From: Muribaculaceae bacterium
Lineage (GTDB): Bacteria; Bacteroidota; Bacteroidia; Bacteroidales; Muribaculaceae
Assembly (NCBI GenBank): GCA_029059965.1
Contig: JAIDUY010000193.1
Location: 1-12,729 of the forward strand
Length of the DNA stretch: 12,729 nt
Direction: 5' to 3'
The notes below the pieces were generated by a model. The model saw only the letters and a program-made list of their open reading frames with translations, was not told where the DNA came from and ran no database searches. Shown here piece after piece: positions 6,231-12,729 of the stretch (position 1 is its first letter; each line of letters starts with the position of its first letter). Made by a program: the position numbers and the translations under genes.

Positions 6231-6271
6231 CCAAACAATAAGAAAAGACTAAAAGACATTTTTGCATACTC

Positions 6272-6529
6272 ATGGCAAACCACAAATCTTCTGAAAAGCG
6301 TATCCGTCAGACCGAGAGCCGTCGTCTGCGCAACCGCTACTATGCGAAGACCGCCCGCAACGCCGTCCGCAAGCTCCGCAAGATGACCGTCAAGGCAGAA
6401 GCTCTTGCACTCTATCCCCAGGTTGTAGCTATGCTCGACCGTCTTGCTGCCAAGAACACCATCAGCAAGAACAAGGCATCCAACCTCAAGAGCAAGCTGG
6501 CCAGGCACATTGCCAAGCTGGCTGCCTGA
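6272..6529 (+). CDS. rpsT: 30S ribosomal protein S20
   Basis: 85 residues, full length for S20, a small basic protein that binds 16S rRNA near its 5' domain and h44 during 30S assembly. [22 protein letters not shown] at the start and [19 protein letters not shown] at the end are the family signatures; Lys/Arg-rich helices make up the rest. It has no promoter of its own that I can see, and it lies between two identical tRNA-Glu genes. Its mRNA is therefore probably cut out of a tRNA precursor by tRNA processing enzymes. Confidence 0.97.
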   Translation: MANHKSSEKRIRQTESRRLRNRYYAKTARNAVRKLRKMTVKAEALALYPQVVAMLDRLAAKNTISKNKASNLKSKLARHIAKLAA

Positions 6530-6551
6530 TAGAGGCTGATCAAAACATACG

Positions 6552-6572
6552 TCCGGTCACTTCGGTGCCGGA
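6552..6572 (+). other. UUCG-tetraloop hairpin between rpsT and tRNA-Glu copy 2
   Basis: TCCGGTCAC and GTGCCGGA pair over 8 bp with one bulged T around a TTCG loop. No U tract follows, so it does not look like a terminator; it may protect the 3' end of the processed rpsT mRNA. Confidence 0.6.
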
Positions 6573-6581
6573 ACGGATGAT

Positions 6582-6653
6582 GGCCCATTCGTCTATCGGT
6601 TAGGACGCAAGATTTTCATTCTTGAAAGAGGAGTTCGATTCTCCTATGGGCTA
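6582..6653 (+). tRNA. tRNA-Glu (anticodon TTC), copy 2
   Basis: Identical over all 72 nt to the tRNA-Glu at 6159-6230. Identity stops 1 nt past the 3' end, where this copy reads CTC rather than CCA, so CCA must be added after transcription. It is the last gene of the unit, 7 nt before the terminator stem. Confidence 0.96.
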
Positions 6654-6660
6654 CTCCCGG

Positions 6661-6692
6661 AGCCCCGACCTCAACAGGCCGGGGCTTTGTGT
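6661..6692 (+). terminator. Intrinsic terminator of the tRNA-Glu/rpsT unit
   Basis: AGCCCCGACCT pairs with AGGCCGGGGCT (6661-6671 with 6676-6686; ten pairs, one A-C mismatch) around CAAC, followed by the T-rich TTTGTGTGTT. Confidence 0.85.
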
Positions 6693-6750
6693 GTTCAGAC
6701 ACGTGTCGGGGCGATTGTGCGGATTTTGCCCGGATTATGTCGCGAATTTA

Positions 6751-6782
6751 TTTGGATTGGTGGAATGTAATGTCTATCTTTG
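6751..6782 (+). promoter_or_regulatory. Bacteroidetes-type promoter of the lipoprotein gene
   Basis: TTTG (6751-6754), a 20-nt spacer and TATCTTTG (6775-6782): a near-perfect consensus. The start is predicted near 6788, leaving a leader of about 32 nt. Confidence 0.85.
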
Positions 6783-6784
6783 TC

Positions 6785-6808
6785 GCATATAACATGATGC
6801 ATATAACA
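6785..6808 (+). repeat. Direct repeat GCATATAACA in the lipoprotein leader
   Basis: GCATATAACA occurs at 6785-6794 and again at 6799-6808, a 14-nt period, spanning the predicted transcription start and the early leader, 11 nt before the ATG. It may bind a regulator or be chance. Confidence 0.7.
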
Positions 6809-6819
6809 ATCTATTCCGC

Positions 6820-7671
6820 ATGAAACTCTCCGTACTTTTTGCCTTCGTTCTGGCCGGCGCTGCACTGTCGGCCTGCTCATCGTCAGTCGACGGACCCGAC
6901 GAACCGGAAATCTGTCCCGATCCTCTTCTCCCCGAAAGCATAATTATCAATTCACAAGGCCATTATACCGGATGGACCAACATGGAAGGCGTGGTGGAAA
7001 TCTCGGCCACATCAACATTGGTTCAGCCCTCGGGCGCCCGCATCACCGGCTACACGCTGTGCGTGGGCGAGGACTATGTCAGCCGCCATGTCTGGCCTCT
7101 CGACGGTCCCATCAGGCTCAAGGCTTCGGACTTCGGCCATGGTCGCCACGACATGGAGCTGATTGCCGAAGTCGAGGACGCTGACGGGCAGACGGCGGCA
7201 AAGCCCGTATTCGAGGGCATGAAGTTCATTGTATTCAACCGTATTCCCGAGGTCGAGCTCGCTGCCACCATGAGCGTCGAGGTCAACTCCGTGTCGACTT
7301 CCGGCGAGCGCCATCATGCCGTTGTAGAAGTGGAGTCGGGAGCCGACGGACGTCTGCGCATCCCGGCCGACAGGCTCAACTGGCAGCCCGAGGCCGGAAC
7401 GGCTTCGCACATGGATGTGAGCCTGATTATCTCGCCGGCGATAGGCCGTCTTTCCGACGGCCTCGAGGCCCGCTATGAGAATCTTCAGTGGAATATGCCC
7501 GGCGGCGGCGCCGTCGAGGGCGGCAAGGTGAATCTGCGCTGGTCCAACCCCGTACGCACCGACGACTGGCACGGCCTGACGCCGTCGTGTCTGGTGAAAT
7601 ATCAGGGTCGCTATGAGGGAATCGAACTCGCCGACAGCATTCTGAACGGCTTCGTCCTGATTGTGGAGTAA
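6820..7671 (+). CDS. Lipoprotein of unknown function
   Basis: 283 residues. A short signal peptide ends in the lipobox LSAC (16-19), so Cys19 should be lipidated. The following SSSVDGPDEPE is acidic and may act as a Bacteroidetes surface-export signal, though it is not an exact match to the described S-(D/E) type. The rest is rich in predicted beta strands (IIINSQGHYTGWTNMEGVVEISATS, then repeated V-x-V and L-x-V patterns), with no repeats, transmembrane helices or catalytic motif that I can identify; an Ig-like or beta-sandwich fold is a guess. It has its own promoter and terminator and appears monocistronic. I do not recognise the family. Confidence 0.85.
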   Translation: MKLSVLFAFVLAGAALSACSSSVDGPDEPEICPDPLLPESIIINSQGHYTGWTNMEGVVEISATSTLVQPSGARITGYTLCVGEDYVSRHVWPLDGPIRLKASDFGHGRHDMELIAEVEDADGQTAAKPVFEGMKFIVFNRIPEVELAATMSVEVNSVSTSGERHHAVVEVESGADGRLRIPADRLNWQPEAGTASHMDVSLIISPAIGRLSDGLEARYENLQWNMPGGGAVEGGKVNLRWSNPVRTDDWHGLTPSCLVKYQGRYEGIELADSILNGFVLIVE

Positions 7672-7700
7672 GCATTCCGTGCACAGACATGAAGAATTAA

Positions 7701-7728
7701 AAACGGGGCGTCTCACGACGTCCCGTTT
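7701..7728. terminator. Bidirectional terminator
   Basis: AAACGGGGCGTC pairs with GACGTCCCGTTT (7701-7712 with 7717-7728), 12 pairs with one G-T, loop TCAC. It ends the lipoprotein gene on the plus strand. The U tract is better on the minus strand (GTTTTTAATTC), where it would end the candidate RNA from 7930. Confidence 0.8.
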
Positions 7729-7930
7729 CTAATACACAATTATCTATAAAACAACTATTTAATGTCCATGATTCTGAGTCGGACGAGCACACGGCACTAT
7801 CGCCGGTCTCGCGGCCTCGTCGGAGAGAGCCGGGAGCGGTGAGCGCAGACGTCGAAAATAAGGGGATGAGGAGAGAAAATTAACAAAGACGGCATTGACT
7901 GCACGCCATACTCGACTCTGGTCACGTTTC
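7701..7930 (-). ncRNA. Candidate small RNA, about 230 nt, minus strand
   Basis: The region between a consensus minus-strand promoter (7936-7966) and an intrinsic terminator with a U tract (7728-7701) has no credible coding frame; the longest ATG frame inside is the 9-codon MACSQCRLC at 7909-7880. Internal pairings: GAGTCG/CGACTC (minus 7918-7913 with 7781-7776), GACGAG/CTCGTC (7821-7816 with 7787-7782) and, nested in it, CGGC/GCCG (7805-7802 with 7795-7792). No known RNA family is recognised. Its 3' end is antisense to the 3' UTR of the lipoprotein gene. Confidence 0.5.
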
Positions 7931-7935
7931 CGCCG

Positions 7936-7966
7936 CAAAATTATAATTTTTTTCACATATGTCAAA
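7936..7966 (-). promoter_or_regulatory. Bacteroidetes-type promoter facing left
   Basis: On the minus strand TTTG (7963-7966), a 19-nt spacer and TAATTTTG (7936-7943). The start is predicted near 7930. No coding gene lies on this strand downstream before recO, so its product is probably non-coding. Confidence 0.65.
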
Positions 7967-7989
7967 AAAATATGTGTTAAAAATGTGAA
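7952..7989. repeat. Inverted repeats over the left-facing promoter
   Basis: CACATAT (7954-7960) and ATATGTG (7970-7976) form a 7-bp inverted repeat, and TTCACAT (7952-7958) also pairs with ATGTGAA (7983-7989). The half sites resemble a TGTGA/TCACA-type operator and cover the -33 element and upstream flank of the promoter at 7936-7966. Confidence 0.6.
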
Positions 7990-7996
7990 TTAAGCC

Positions 7997-8020
7997 GTCA
8001 AGCCGAAAGTCAAGCCGAAA
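7997..8020 (+). repeat. Tandem 12-nt repeat GTCAAGCCGAAA x2
   Basis: Two exact head-to-tail copies at 7997-8008 and 8009-8020. Each contains GTCAAGC, complementary to GCTTGAC at 8083-8089, so either copy could pair with the same downstream strand. Confidence 0.8.
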
Positions 8021-8231
8021 GCAGGAATATCTGTGCATATGTTAAATTGAGCCGGAGAGCTTGCAAAAAGTTCAGGCGCATAGCTTGACGAGGTGGAATA
8101 TGGGTCGGTAACGTAAGTCGGCTTTCTGCCGGACGCCACGTTGCGGAGGAGTTACTTCCACATACGCAGGTTTTGCAACTTTTAACTTGGCGTGTTCCCT
8201 TAAAGGACAATTTTATTGGCATTTGGTGAAA

Positions 8232-8260
8232 TTGCCTGTGAAATTAATTGAGTAACTTTG
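8232..8260 (+). promoter_or_regulatory. Bacteroidetes-type promoter of the RND efflux operon
   Basis: A good -7 element TAACTTTG (8253-8260) is preceded by TTG (8232-8234) with an 18-nt spacer, one shorter than usual. The predicted start, near 8266, leaves a 68-nt leader before the ATG at 8334. No regulator gene lies beside it. Confidence 0.7.
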
Positions 8261-8333
8261 CAGCGATTTTCAATTAGTGGACAACAACAAGTCTGTCTAT
8301 TCATCGCAAATACAAGCAATCAAGATAAAGAAT

Positions 8334-9461
8334 ATGAAAAGCAAAGTGTTAACGCTGACCAGCCTTGCCGCCCTCCTGGGCCTTGGCATGAGTCTGCTGA
8401 GCTCGTGCGGAGGCAAGAATGCCGGCGCCCAAGGCGCACCCTCCGCCCCCGAAATCGCTGTAATGACCGTAGACCCGGGCGATGCCGAATTCCAAAGCGC
8501 CTATCCCGCGACCGTCAAGGGCAAGACCGACATCGCCAGCCGCCCGCAGGTAACGGGCTTCATCACCGCTGTCCATGTCGACGAGGGTCAGCGCGTGCGT
8601 CAGGGCCAGCCCCTGTTCACCATCGACCAGGTGCAGTTCCAGGCCGCCGTCGACCAGGCCGAGGCCAATGTCAACAGCGCCCGCAGCGCCGTCTCGACCG
8701 CCGAAATCACCGAACAGAACAAGAAGAGACTCCTTGAGAAAAATATCATCAGCGAGACCGAGTGGCAGCTTGCCGCCAATCAGCTCGCCCAGGCCCGTGC
8801 GGCTCTGGCTCAAGCCCAGGCAGCACTCGTCACCGCCCGCAAGAACCTGACCTACACCGTAGTCACCGCTCCCAGCGACGGCGTCGTGGGCACCATCCCC
8901 AGCCGCGAAGGCTCGCTGGCATCGCCCTCGGGCAGCCCTCTGACCACCATCAGCGACATCAGCGACGTCTACGCCTACTTCTCGCTCAGCGAGCGCGACC
9001 TGCTTGAGCTCGGCGCCGACGGAGCCAACCCCACCGCCACCTTCCCCGCCGTGAAGCTTCAGCTCGCCGACGGCAGCATCTATCCCCTCGAGGGCCGCGT
9101 GGCCACCGTGTCGGGCGTAATCGACAACAGCACCGGCGCCGCCTCCGCCCGCGCCATCTTCCCCAACCCCGACGGACGTCTGCGCAGCGGCAACACCGGC
9201 CAGGTGATTATCCCCCGCAGCACTCCCGGCGCCCTGACCATTCCCCAGCGCGCCACCTACGAGGTGCAGGACCTGCGCTACGTCTTTGTGCTCAACGACT
9301 CCAACGTGGCAGTCGGCACACCCATCACAGTCGCTCCCTACAGCGACGGCCAGACTTTCGTGGTGACTTCCGGCCTTAACCCCGGCGACCGCGTGGTTGT
9401 CGAAGGCGTCGGCACCATTGTACGTCCCGGCGTTGCCGTGACTCCCAAAGAGGCTAACTGA
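8334..9461 (+). CDS. RND efflux periplasmic adaptor lipoprotein (AcrA/MexA family)
   Basis: 375 residues. The adaptor bridges an inner-membrane RND pump and a TolC-like outer-membrane channel in the periplasm. The signal peptide ends in the lipobox LSSC (22-25), so Cys25 anchors it to a membrane. Domains in order: first lipoyl half GFITAVHVDEGQRVRQGQPLF (75-95), alpha-helical hairpin rich in Ala/Gln (about 100-170), second lipoyl half VVTAPSDGVVG (176-186), beta-barrel (about 205-295, with ISDVYAYFSLSERDL) and membrane-proximal domain (about 300-370, with PGDRVVVEGV). A 394-residue version starting at 8277 would bury the signal peptide behind 19 polar residues, so I prefer 8334. It is followed 61 nt later by the pump gene. 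Substrates cannot be told from sequence. Confidence 0.94.
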   Translation: MKSKVLTLTSLAALLGLGMSLLSSCGGKNAGAQGAPSAPEIAVMTVDPGDAEFQSAYPATVKGKTDIASRPQVTGFITAVHVDEGQRVRQGQPLFTIDQVQFQAAVDQAEANVNSARSAVSTAEITEQNKKRLLEKNIISETEWQLAANQLAQARAALAQAQAALVTARKNLTYTVVTAPSDGVVGTIPSREGSLASPSGSPLTTISDISDVYAYFSLSERDLLELGADGANPTATFPAVKLQLADGSIYPLEGRVATVSGVIDNSTGAASARAIFPNPDGRLRSGNTGQVIIPRSTPGALTIPQRATYEVQDLRYVFVLNDSNVAVGTPITVAPYSDGQTFVVTSGLNPGDRVVVEGVGTIVRPGVAVTPKEAN

Positions 9462-9463
9462 AA

Positions 9464-9500
9464 GATTGTCTGAACCACTTCATACCCATTACGGACAATC
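9464..9500 (+). other. Intergenic hairpin between adaptor and pump genes
   Basis: GATTGTC (9464-9470) and GACAATC (9494-9500) pair over 7 bp around a 23-nt loop in the 61-nt gap. No U tract follows. It may tune the relative expression of the two genes or may be chance. Confidence 0.5.
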
Positions 9501-9522
9501 CACCGATAAAGAAGTCTGAAAA

Positions 9523-12500
9523 ATGAAACTTGATACATTTATAAATCGCCCGGTACTCTCCACGGTGATTTCCATCTTCATCGTGCTGTTGGGTCTCATC
9601 GGCCTGACATCGCTCCCGGTCACCCAGTATCCGGACATCGCGCCGCCTACAATCTCGGTGTCTACAACCTATAACGGCGCCAATGCCGCCGCTGTGCTCA
9701 ACTCGGTGATCGCTCCTCTCGAAGAGAGCATCAACGGTGCCGAGGGCATGACCTATATGGAGTCGACCGCCACCAACACCGGCAGCGCCACCATCAACGT
9801 CTACTTCCGTCAGGGCTTCGACCCCGACATGGCCGCCGTCGACGTGCAGAACCGCGTGTCGGCAGCCGCAAACCTCCTGCCTGCCGAGGTAAACCAGGTC
9901 GGCATCGAGACCCGCAAGCGCCAGACCTCGATGCTCCTTGGCGTGGCCCTCGTCGACGAATCCGGTAACTATAGTGCCGAGTTTCTCGACAACTACATGA
10001 AAATCAACGTCATCCCCGAGTTGCAGCGTGTCAGCGGCGTGGGCGACGTCATGGCCTTCGGCGCAGACTACTCCATGCGTGTGTGGCTCAAGCCCGAAGT
10101 CATGGCCCAGTACCACCTGATGCCTTCGGACATCAGCGCCGCCCTGGCCGAGCAGAACATCGAGGCCGCTCCCGGTGCCTTCGGCGAGCAGGGCAACCAG
10201 TCGTTCCAGTACATCATGCGCTACCGCGGCCGTCTGTCCACTCCCGAGGAGTTCGGCGACATCGTCGTGCGCACCGGTGCCAACGGCGAGGTGCTCTACC
10301 TCAAGGACGTGGCCGACCTCGAACTCGGCCGTGTGACCTACGGATTCGCCAACAAGAGCGACGGTCACCTGTCGTCCATGGCCATCGTGTTCCAGACCCC
10401 GGGCTCCAACGCTACAAAGATTATCGAGGACTGTCTCAAGCTCGTCGACCGTCTGCGCGGCGACCTGCCCCAGGGCACGCAGTTCGTGGTGCCGATGAAC
10501 AACAACGACTTCCTCTACGCGTCCATCAACACCGTAATCCACACCCTCATCGAGGCCTTTATCCTGGTGTTCTTTGTGGTTTACGTCTTCCTGCAGGACA
10601 TCCGCTCCACCCTCATCCCCTCCATCGCCATCCCTGTGGCACTCGTGGGTACCTTCTTCATGATGAATCTCATCGGCTTCTCCATCAACCTGATCACGCT
10701 GTCGGCTCTCGTGCTGGCCATCGCGATTGTGGTGGACGACGCCATCGTGGTGGTCGAGGCCGTGCATGCCAAGCTTGACCAGGGCTACAACAGCGCGCGC
10801 CGAGCCTCCATCGACGCCATGAACGAAATCGCCGGAGCGCTCATCTCCATCACCCTTGTGATGATGCTCGTGTTCATCCCCGTGTCGTTCATGCCCGGCA
10901 CCGCCGGTGTGTTCTATCGCCAGTTCGGTCTGACCATGGCCATAGCCATCGCCTTCTCGGCCGTGAACGCCCTTACGCTGTCGCCGGCACTGTGCGCCAT
11001 CTTCCTGAAGCCCCACAAGGGCGAAGGCGGGCAGCAGAGCCTCGGCGAGCGCATCAAGACCGCCAACGCCGCCGCCCGCGAGGTGATGACCAAGCGCTAC
11101 AAGCGCAAGTTCGCCCTCGACATCCATCCTCTCATCACCTTCGCGCTCCTTGCCTACACCATCTTCGCCATGGTAATGGGCTGGTTCAGCTTCCACAACG
11201 TCATCCTGAGCGTGGTTTCGTGGATTGCCGCAGTCGTCGGCGTCATGGGCCTGTTCGGCAAGCGCTTCCAGAACTCCTTCGAGAAGAACTTCGGCCGTCT
11301 GCTGTCGCGCTACAAGCACATCACAAGCTGGTTCGCCAACCATAAGCTCATCTCCTTCGGCACCGTCGTGGCAGCCATCGTGGTGCTCGTGTGGCTTATG
11401 CGCGTCACCCCGTCGGCCATGGTGCCCAACGAGGACACCGGTACCATCTTCGCCATGGTCGACATGCCCGCCGGCTCCTCGCAGGAACGCACAGCCGAAG
11501 TCCTCAACCAGATTGACTCGCTGGCCGGAACTATCCCCGCCATCCTCAACCGAGAGATGATCAACGGCTACTCCTTCATCGCCGGCCAGGGCCCGACCTA
11601 CGGTGCATTCATCATCAAGCTCAAGGACTGGAGCGAGCGCGGCAAGGGCGAAAGCTCCGACGACGTCATCGCCCAGCTCTACGCCCTCACGTCGCAGCAC
11701 GTGCGCGACGGCCGCGTCATGATTTTCGCTCCGCCTATGATTACGGGCTACTCCGTGACCAACGGTTTCGAGCTCAAGATGCAGGACCGCACCGGCGGCG
11801 ACATCAACCAGTTCTTCGGCGTAGTCCAGAACTTCCTCGGCCAGCTCAACGCCTGCCCCGAAATCCAGATGGCCTACACGACCTTCAATCCGTCGTTCCC
11901 CCAGTATATGGTGGACATCGACGCCGCCAAGGCCAAGCAGGCCGGCCTCAGCCCCGCCACCATCCTGCAGACACTCCAGGGCTACTACGGCGGTATGTAC
12001 GTGTCGAACTTCAACCGCTTCGGCAAAATCTACCGCGTCATGATGCAGGCCTCGCCCGAGAGCCGCGTCAGCCCCGAGACCCTCAACAGCATCAAGGTGC
12101 GCAACGGCTCCGAGATGGCCAGCATCTCCAACTTCGTGACCCTGCGCCGCGTCTACGGTCCTGACCTGATGAACCGCTTCAACATGTTCACCTCCATTTC
12201 CGTGACCGGCCAGCCCGCCCCCGGCTACTCCTCCGGCGACGCCATCGCCGCCGTCGAGCGCATCGCCGCCACGGCACTGCCCCAGGGCTACGGCTACGAA
12301 TATGCCGGCATGACCCGCGAGGAAGCCGGCAGCGGCGCCTCCAACGCCACGGCTACCATCTTCGGCCTCTGTCTGCTGTTCGTCTATCTGCTGCTGTCGG
12401 CACAGTACGAGAGCTATATGCTGCCCTTCGCCGTCATCCTGTCGGTGCCCTTCGGTCTGGCCGGTGCTTTCATCTTCGCACAGCTTTTCGGAGTAAGCAA

Positions 12501-12729
12501 CAACATCTACCTGCAGATTGCGCTCATCATGCTCATCGGTCTTCTGGCCAAGAACGCCATCCTCATCGTCGAGTTCGCCCTCGAACGCCGTCAGACCGGC
12601 ATGAGCATCGTCAACGCCGCCATCGCCGGTGCGGGCGCCCGTCTGCGACCCATCCTGATGACCTCGCTGGCCCTCGTCATCGGCCTTCTGCCCATGATGT
12701 TCGCCCACGGCGTCGGCGCCAACGGCAAC
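9523..12729 (+). CDS. RND multidrug efflux pump, inner-membrane subunit (AcrB/HAE1 family), 3' end missing
   Basis: Open from ATG 9523 to the window edge, 1069 codons with no stop. It is a proton-driven trimeric inner-membrane pump that exports drugs, bile salts or detergents through the adaptor and an outer-membrane channel. Visible features: FINRPVLSTVISIFIVLLGLIGL (TM1, 6-28), the porter segment SVTQYPDIAPP-like PVTQYPDIAPPTISVS (33-48), TNTGSATINVYF, the TM4 proton-relay pair VVDDAIVV (D405, D406), TM10 LLAKNAILIVEF with K1010, and RLRPILMTS with R1042 in TM11. By comparison with AcrB (D407, K940, R971, from memory) the offset moves from -2 to about +70, so roughly 72 residues are inserted in between. 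That insert includes two extra hydrophobic segments (about 536-555 and 560-578) between TM6 and TM7. Only a few C-terminal residues appear missing. An outer-membrane factor gene is expected next. Confidence 0.95.
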   Translation, partial: MKLDTFINRPVLSTVISIFIVLLGLIGLTSLPVTQYPDIAPPTISVSTTYNGANAAAVLNSVIAPLEESINGAEGMTYMESTATNTGSATINVYFRQGFDPDMAAVDVQNRVSAAANLLPAEVNQVGIETRKRQTSMLLGVALVDESGNYSAEFLDNYMKINVIPELQRVSGVGDVMAFGADYSMRVWLKPEVMAQYHLMPSDISAALAEQNIEAAPGAFGEQGNQSFQYIMRYRGRLSTPEEFGDIVVRTGANGEVLYLKDVADLELGRVTYGFANKSDGHLSSMAIVFQTPGSNATKIIEDCLKLVDRLRGDLPQGTQFVVPMNNNDFLYASINTVIHTLIEAFILVFFVVYVFLQDIRSTLIPSIAIPVALVGTFFMMNLIGFSINLITLSALVLAIAIVVDDAIVVVEAVHAKLDQGYNSARRASIDAMNEIAGALISITLVMMLVFIPVSFMPGTAGVFYRQFGLTMAIAIAFSAVNALTLSPALCAIFLKPHKGEGGQQSLGERIKTANAAAREVMTKRYKRKFALDIHPLITFALLAYTIFAMVMGWFSFHNVILSVVSWIAAVVGVMGLFGKRFQNSFEKNFGRLLSRYKHITSWFANHKLISFGTVVAAIVVLVWLMRVTPSAMVPNEDTGTIFAMVDMPAGSSQERTAEVLNQIDSLAGTIPAILNREMINGYSFIAGQGPTYGAFIIKLKDWSERGKGESSDDVIAQLYALTSQHVRDGRVMIFAPPMITGYSVTNGFELKMQDRTGGDINQFFGVVQNFLGQLNACPEIQMAYTTFNPSFPQYMVDIDAAKAKQAGLSPATILQTLQGYYGGMYVSNFNRFGKIYRVMMQASPESRVSPETLNSIKVRNGSEMASISNFVTLRRVYGPDLMNRFNMFTSISVTGQPAPGYSSGDAIAAVERIAATALPQGYGYEYAGMTREEAGSGASNATATIFGLCLLFVYLLLSAQYESYMLPFAVILSVPFGLAGAFIFAQLFGVSNNIYLQIALIMLIGLLAKNAILIVEFALERRQTGMSIVNAAIAGAGARLRPILMTSLALVIGLLPMMFAHGVGANGN

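Larger units (their letters stand above)
7672..8333. other. Gene-poor interval between lipoprotein and efflux operon
   Basis: About 660 nt with no convincing coding frame. From left to right it holds a bidirectional terminator (7701-7728), a candidate minus-strand RNA (7701-7930) with its promoter (7936-7966), an inverted repeat over that promoter (7952-7989), a 12-nt tandem repeat (7997-8020), a stretch of about 210 nt (8021-8231) with small hairpins such as GTCGGC/GCCGGAC near 8117-8135 but no promoter match, then the efflux promoter and leader. Confidence 0.7.

Noticed and set aside
6159..6653. Repeated tRNA-Glu as the ends of an integrated element (att duplication)
   Set aside because: The enclosed DNA is only rpsT, an essential-type housekeeping gene, with no integrase; tRNA duplication within an operon is simpler.
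7759..7965. 68-codon minus-strand frame in the 7672-8333 interval
   Set aside because: Its start codon lies upstream of the predicted transcription start at 7930, and the residues look random.
8010..8222. 70-codon minus-strand frame upstream of the efflux operon
   Set aside because: No promoter on that strand nearby, no recognisable protein features; covers the tandem repeat and small hairpins.
9454..12708. 1084-codon open frame on the minus strand, His/Asp/Gly/Val-rich
   Set aside because: It is the exact antisense of the RND pump gene. The composition (no hydrophobic segments or domain pattern, strings of H, D, G, E) is what GC-biased third positions produce on the reverse strand.
1..12729. 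CRISPR arrays, insertion sequences, prophage or defence systems
   Set aside because: No regularly spaced repeats, transposase, integrase or nuclease motifs were found; all recognisable genes are housekeeping, envelope or efflux genes.

Overview
The window reads as a chromosomal segment of a GC-rich member of the order Bacteroidales. Evidence: seven promoter-like sites of the Bacteroidetes type (a TTG/TTTG element, a spacer of about 18-22 nt, then TAnnTTTG), S20 and RecO proteins of Bacteroidales type, tRNA genes mostly without an encoded CCA, and signal peptides ending in AQ or in lipoboxes. A Muribaculaceae-like source is possible, but that is a guess from GC content and protein style.

Layout. 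(1) 1-2710, minus strand: a tight operon of a MalY/PatB-type C-S lyase, AroA (EPSP synthase) and a small membrane-anchored protein with a CCGMH motif that runs off the left edge; the genes are 4 nt apart or overlap by 4 nt. (2) 2711-3214: divergent promoters, then about 300 nt of hairpin-rich sequence that looks like a structured RNA or long leader. (3) 3215-4678, plus strand: two tandem secreted CsgG/LpoB-like paralogues, the second with an added C-terminal Lcl/FISUMP-like domain. (4) 4679-5140: a 19-bp convergent hairpin terminator and minus-strand tRNA-Arg(CCT) and tRNA-Asp(GTC). (5) 5296-6027, minus: recO. (6) 6112-6690, plus: one promoter, tRNA-Glu, rpsT, an identical second tRNA-Glu, one terminator. 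(7) 6751-7728: a lipoprotein of unknown function with its own promoter and terminator. (8) 7672-8333: gene-poor, with a candidate minus-strand small RNA (promoter plus terminator), an inverted repeat over that promoter and a 12-nt tandem repeat. (9) 8232-12729, plus: an RND multidrug efflux operon, with a periplasmic adaptor lipoprotein and an AcrB/HAE1-type pump truncated by the right edge.

Most of the window is ordinary chromosome. The points most worth checking are: an extra hydrophobic pair in the RND pump, about 72 residues long, that resembles an internal duplication of the TM6-TM7 connector; two candidate non-coding RNAs (2842-3135 plus, 7701-7930 minus); the CsgG-like tandem pair with domain gain; and the tRNA-mRNA-tRNA transcription unit. 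I found no CRISPR array, insertion sequence or prophage, and no clear previously undescribed multi-gene system.
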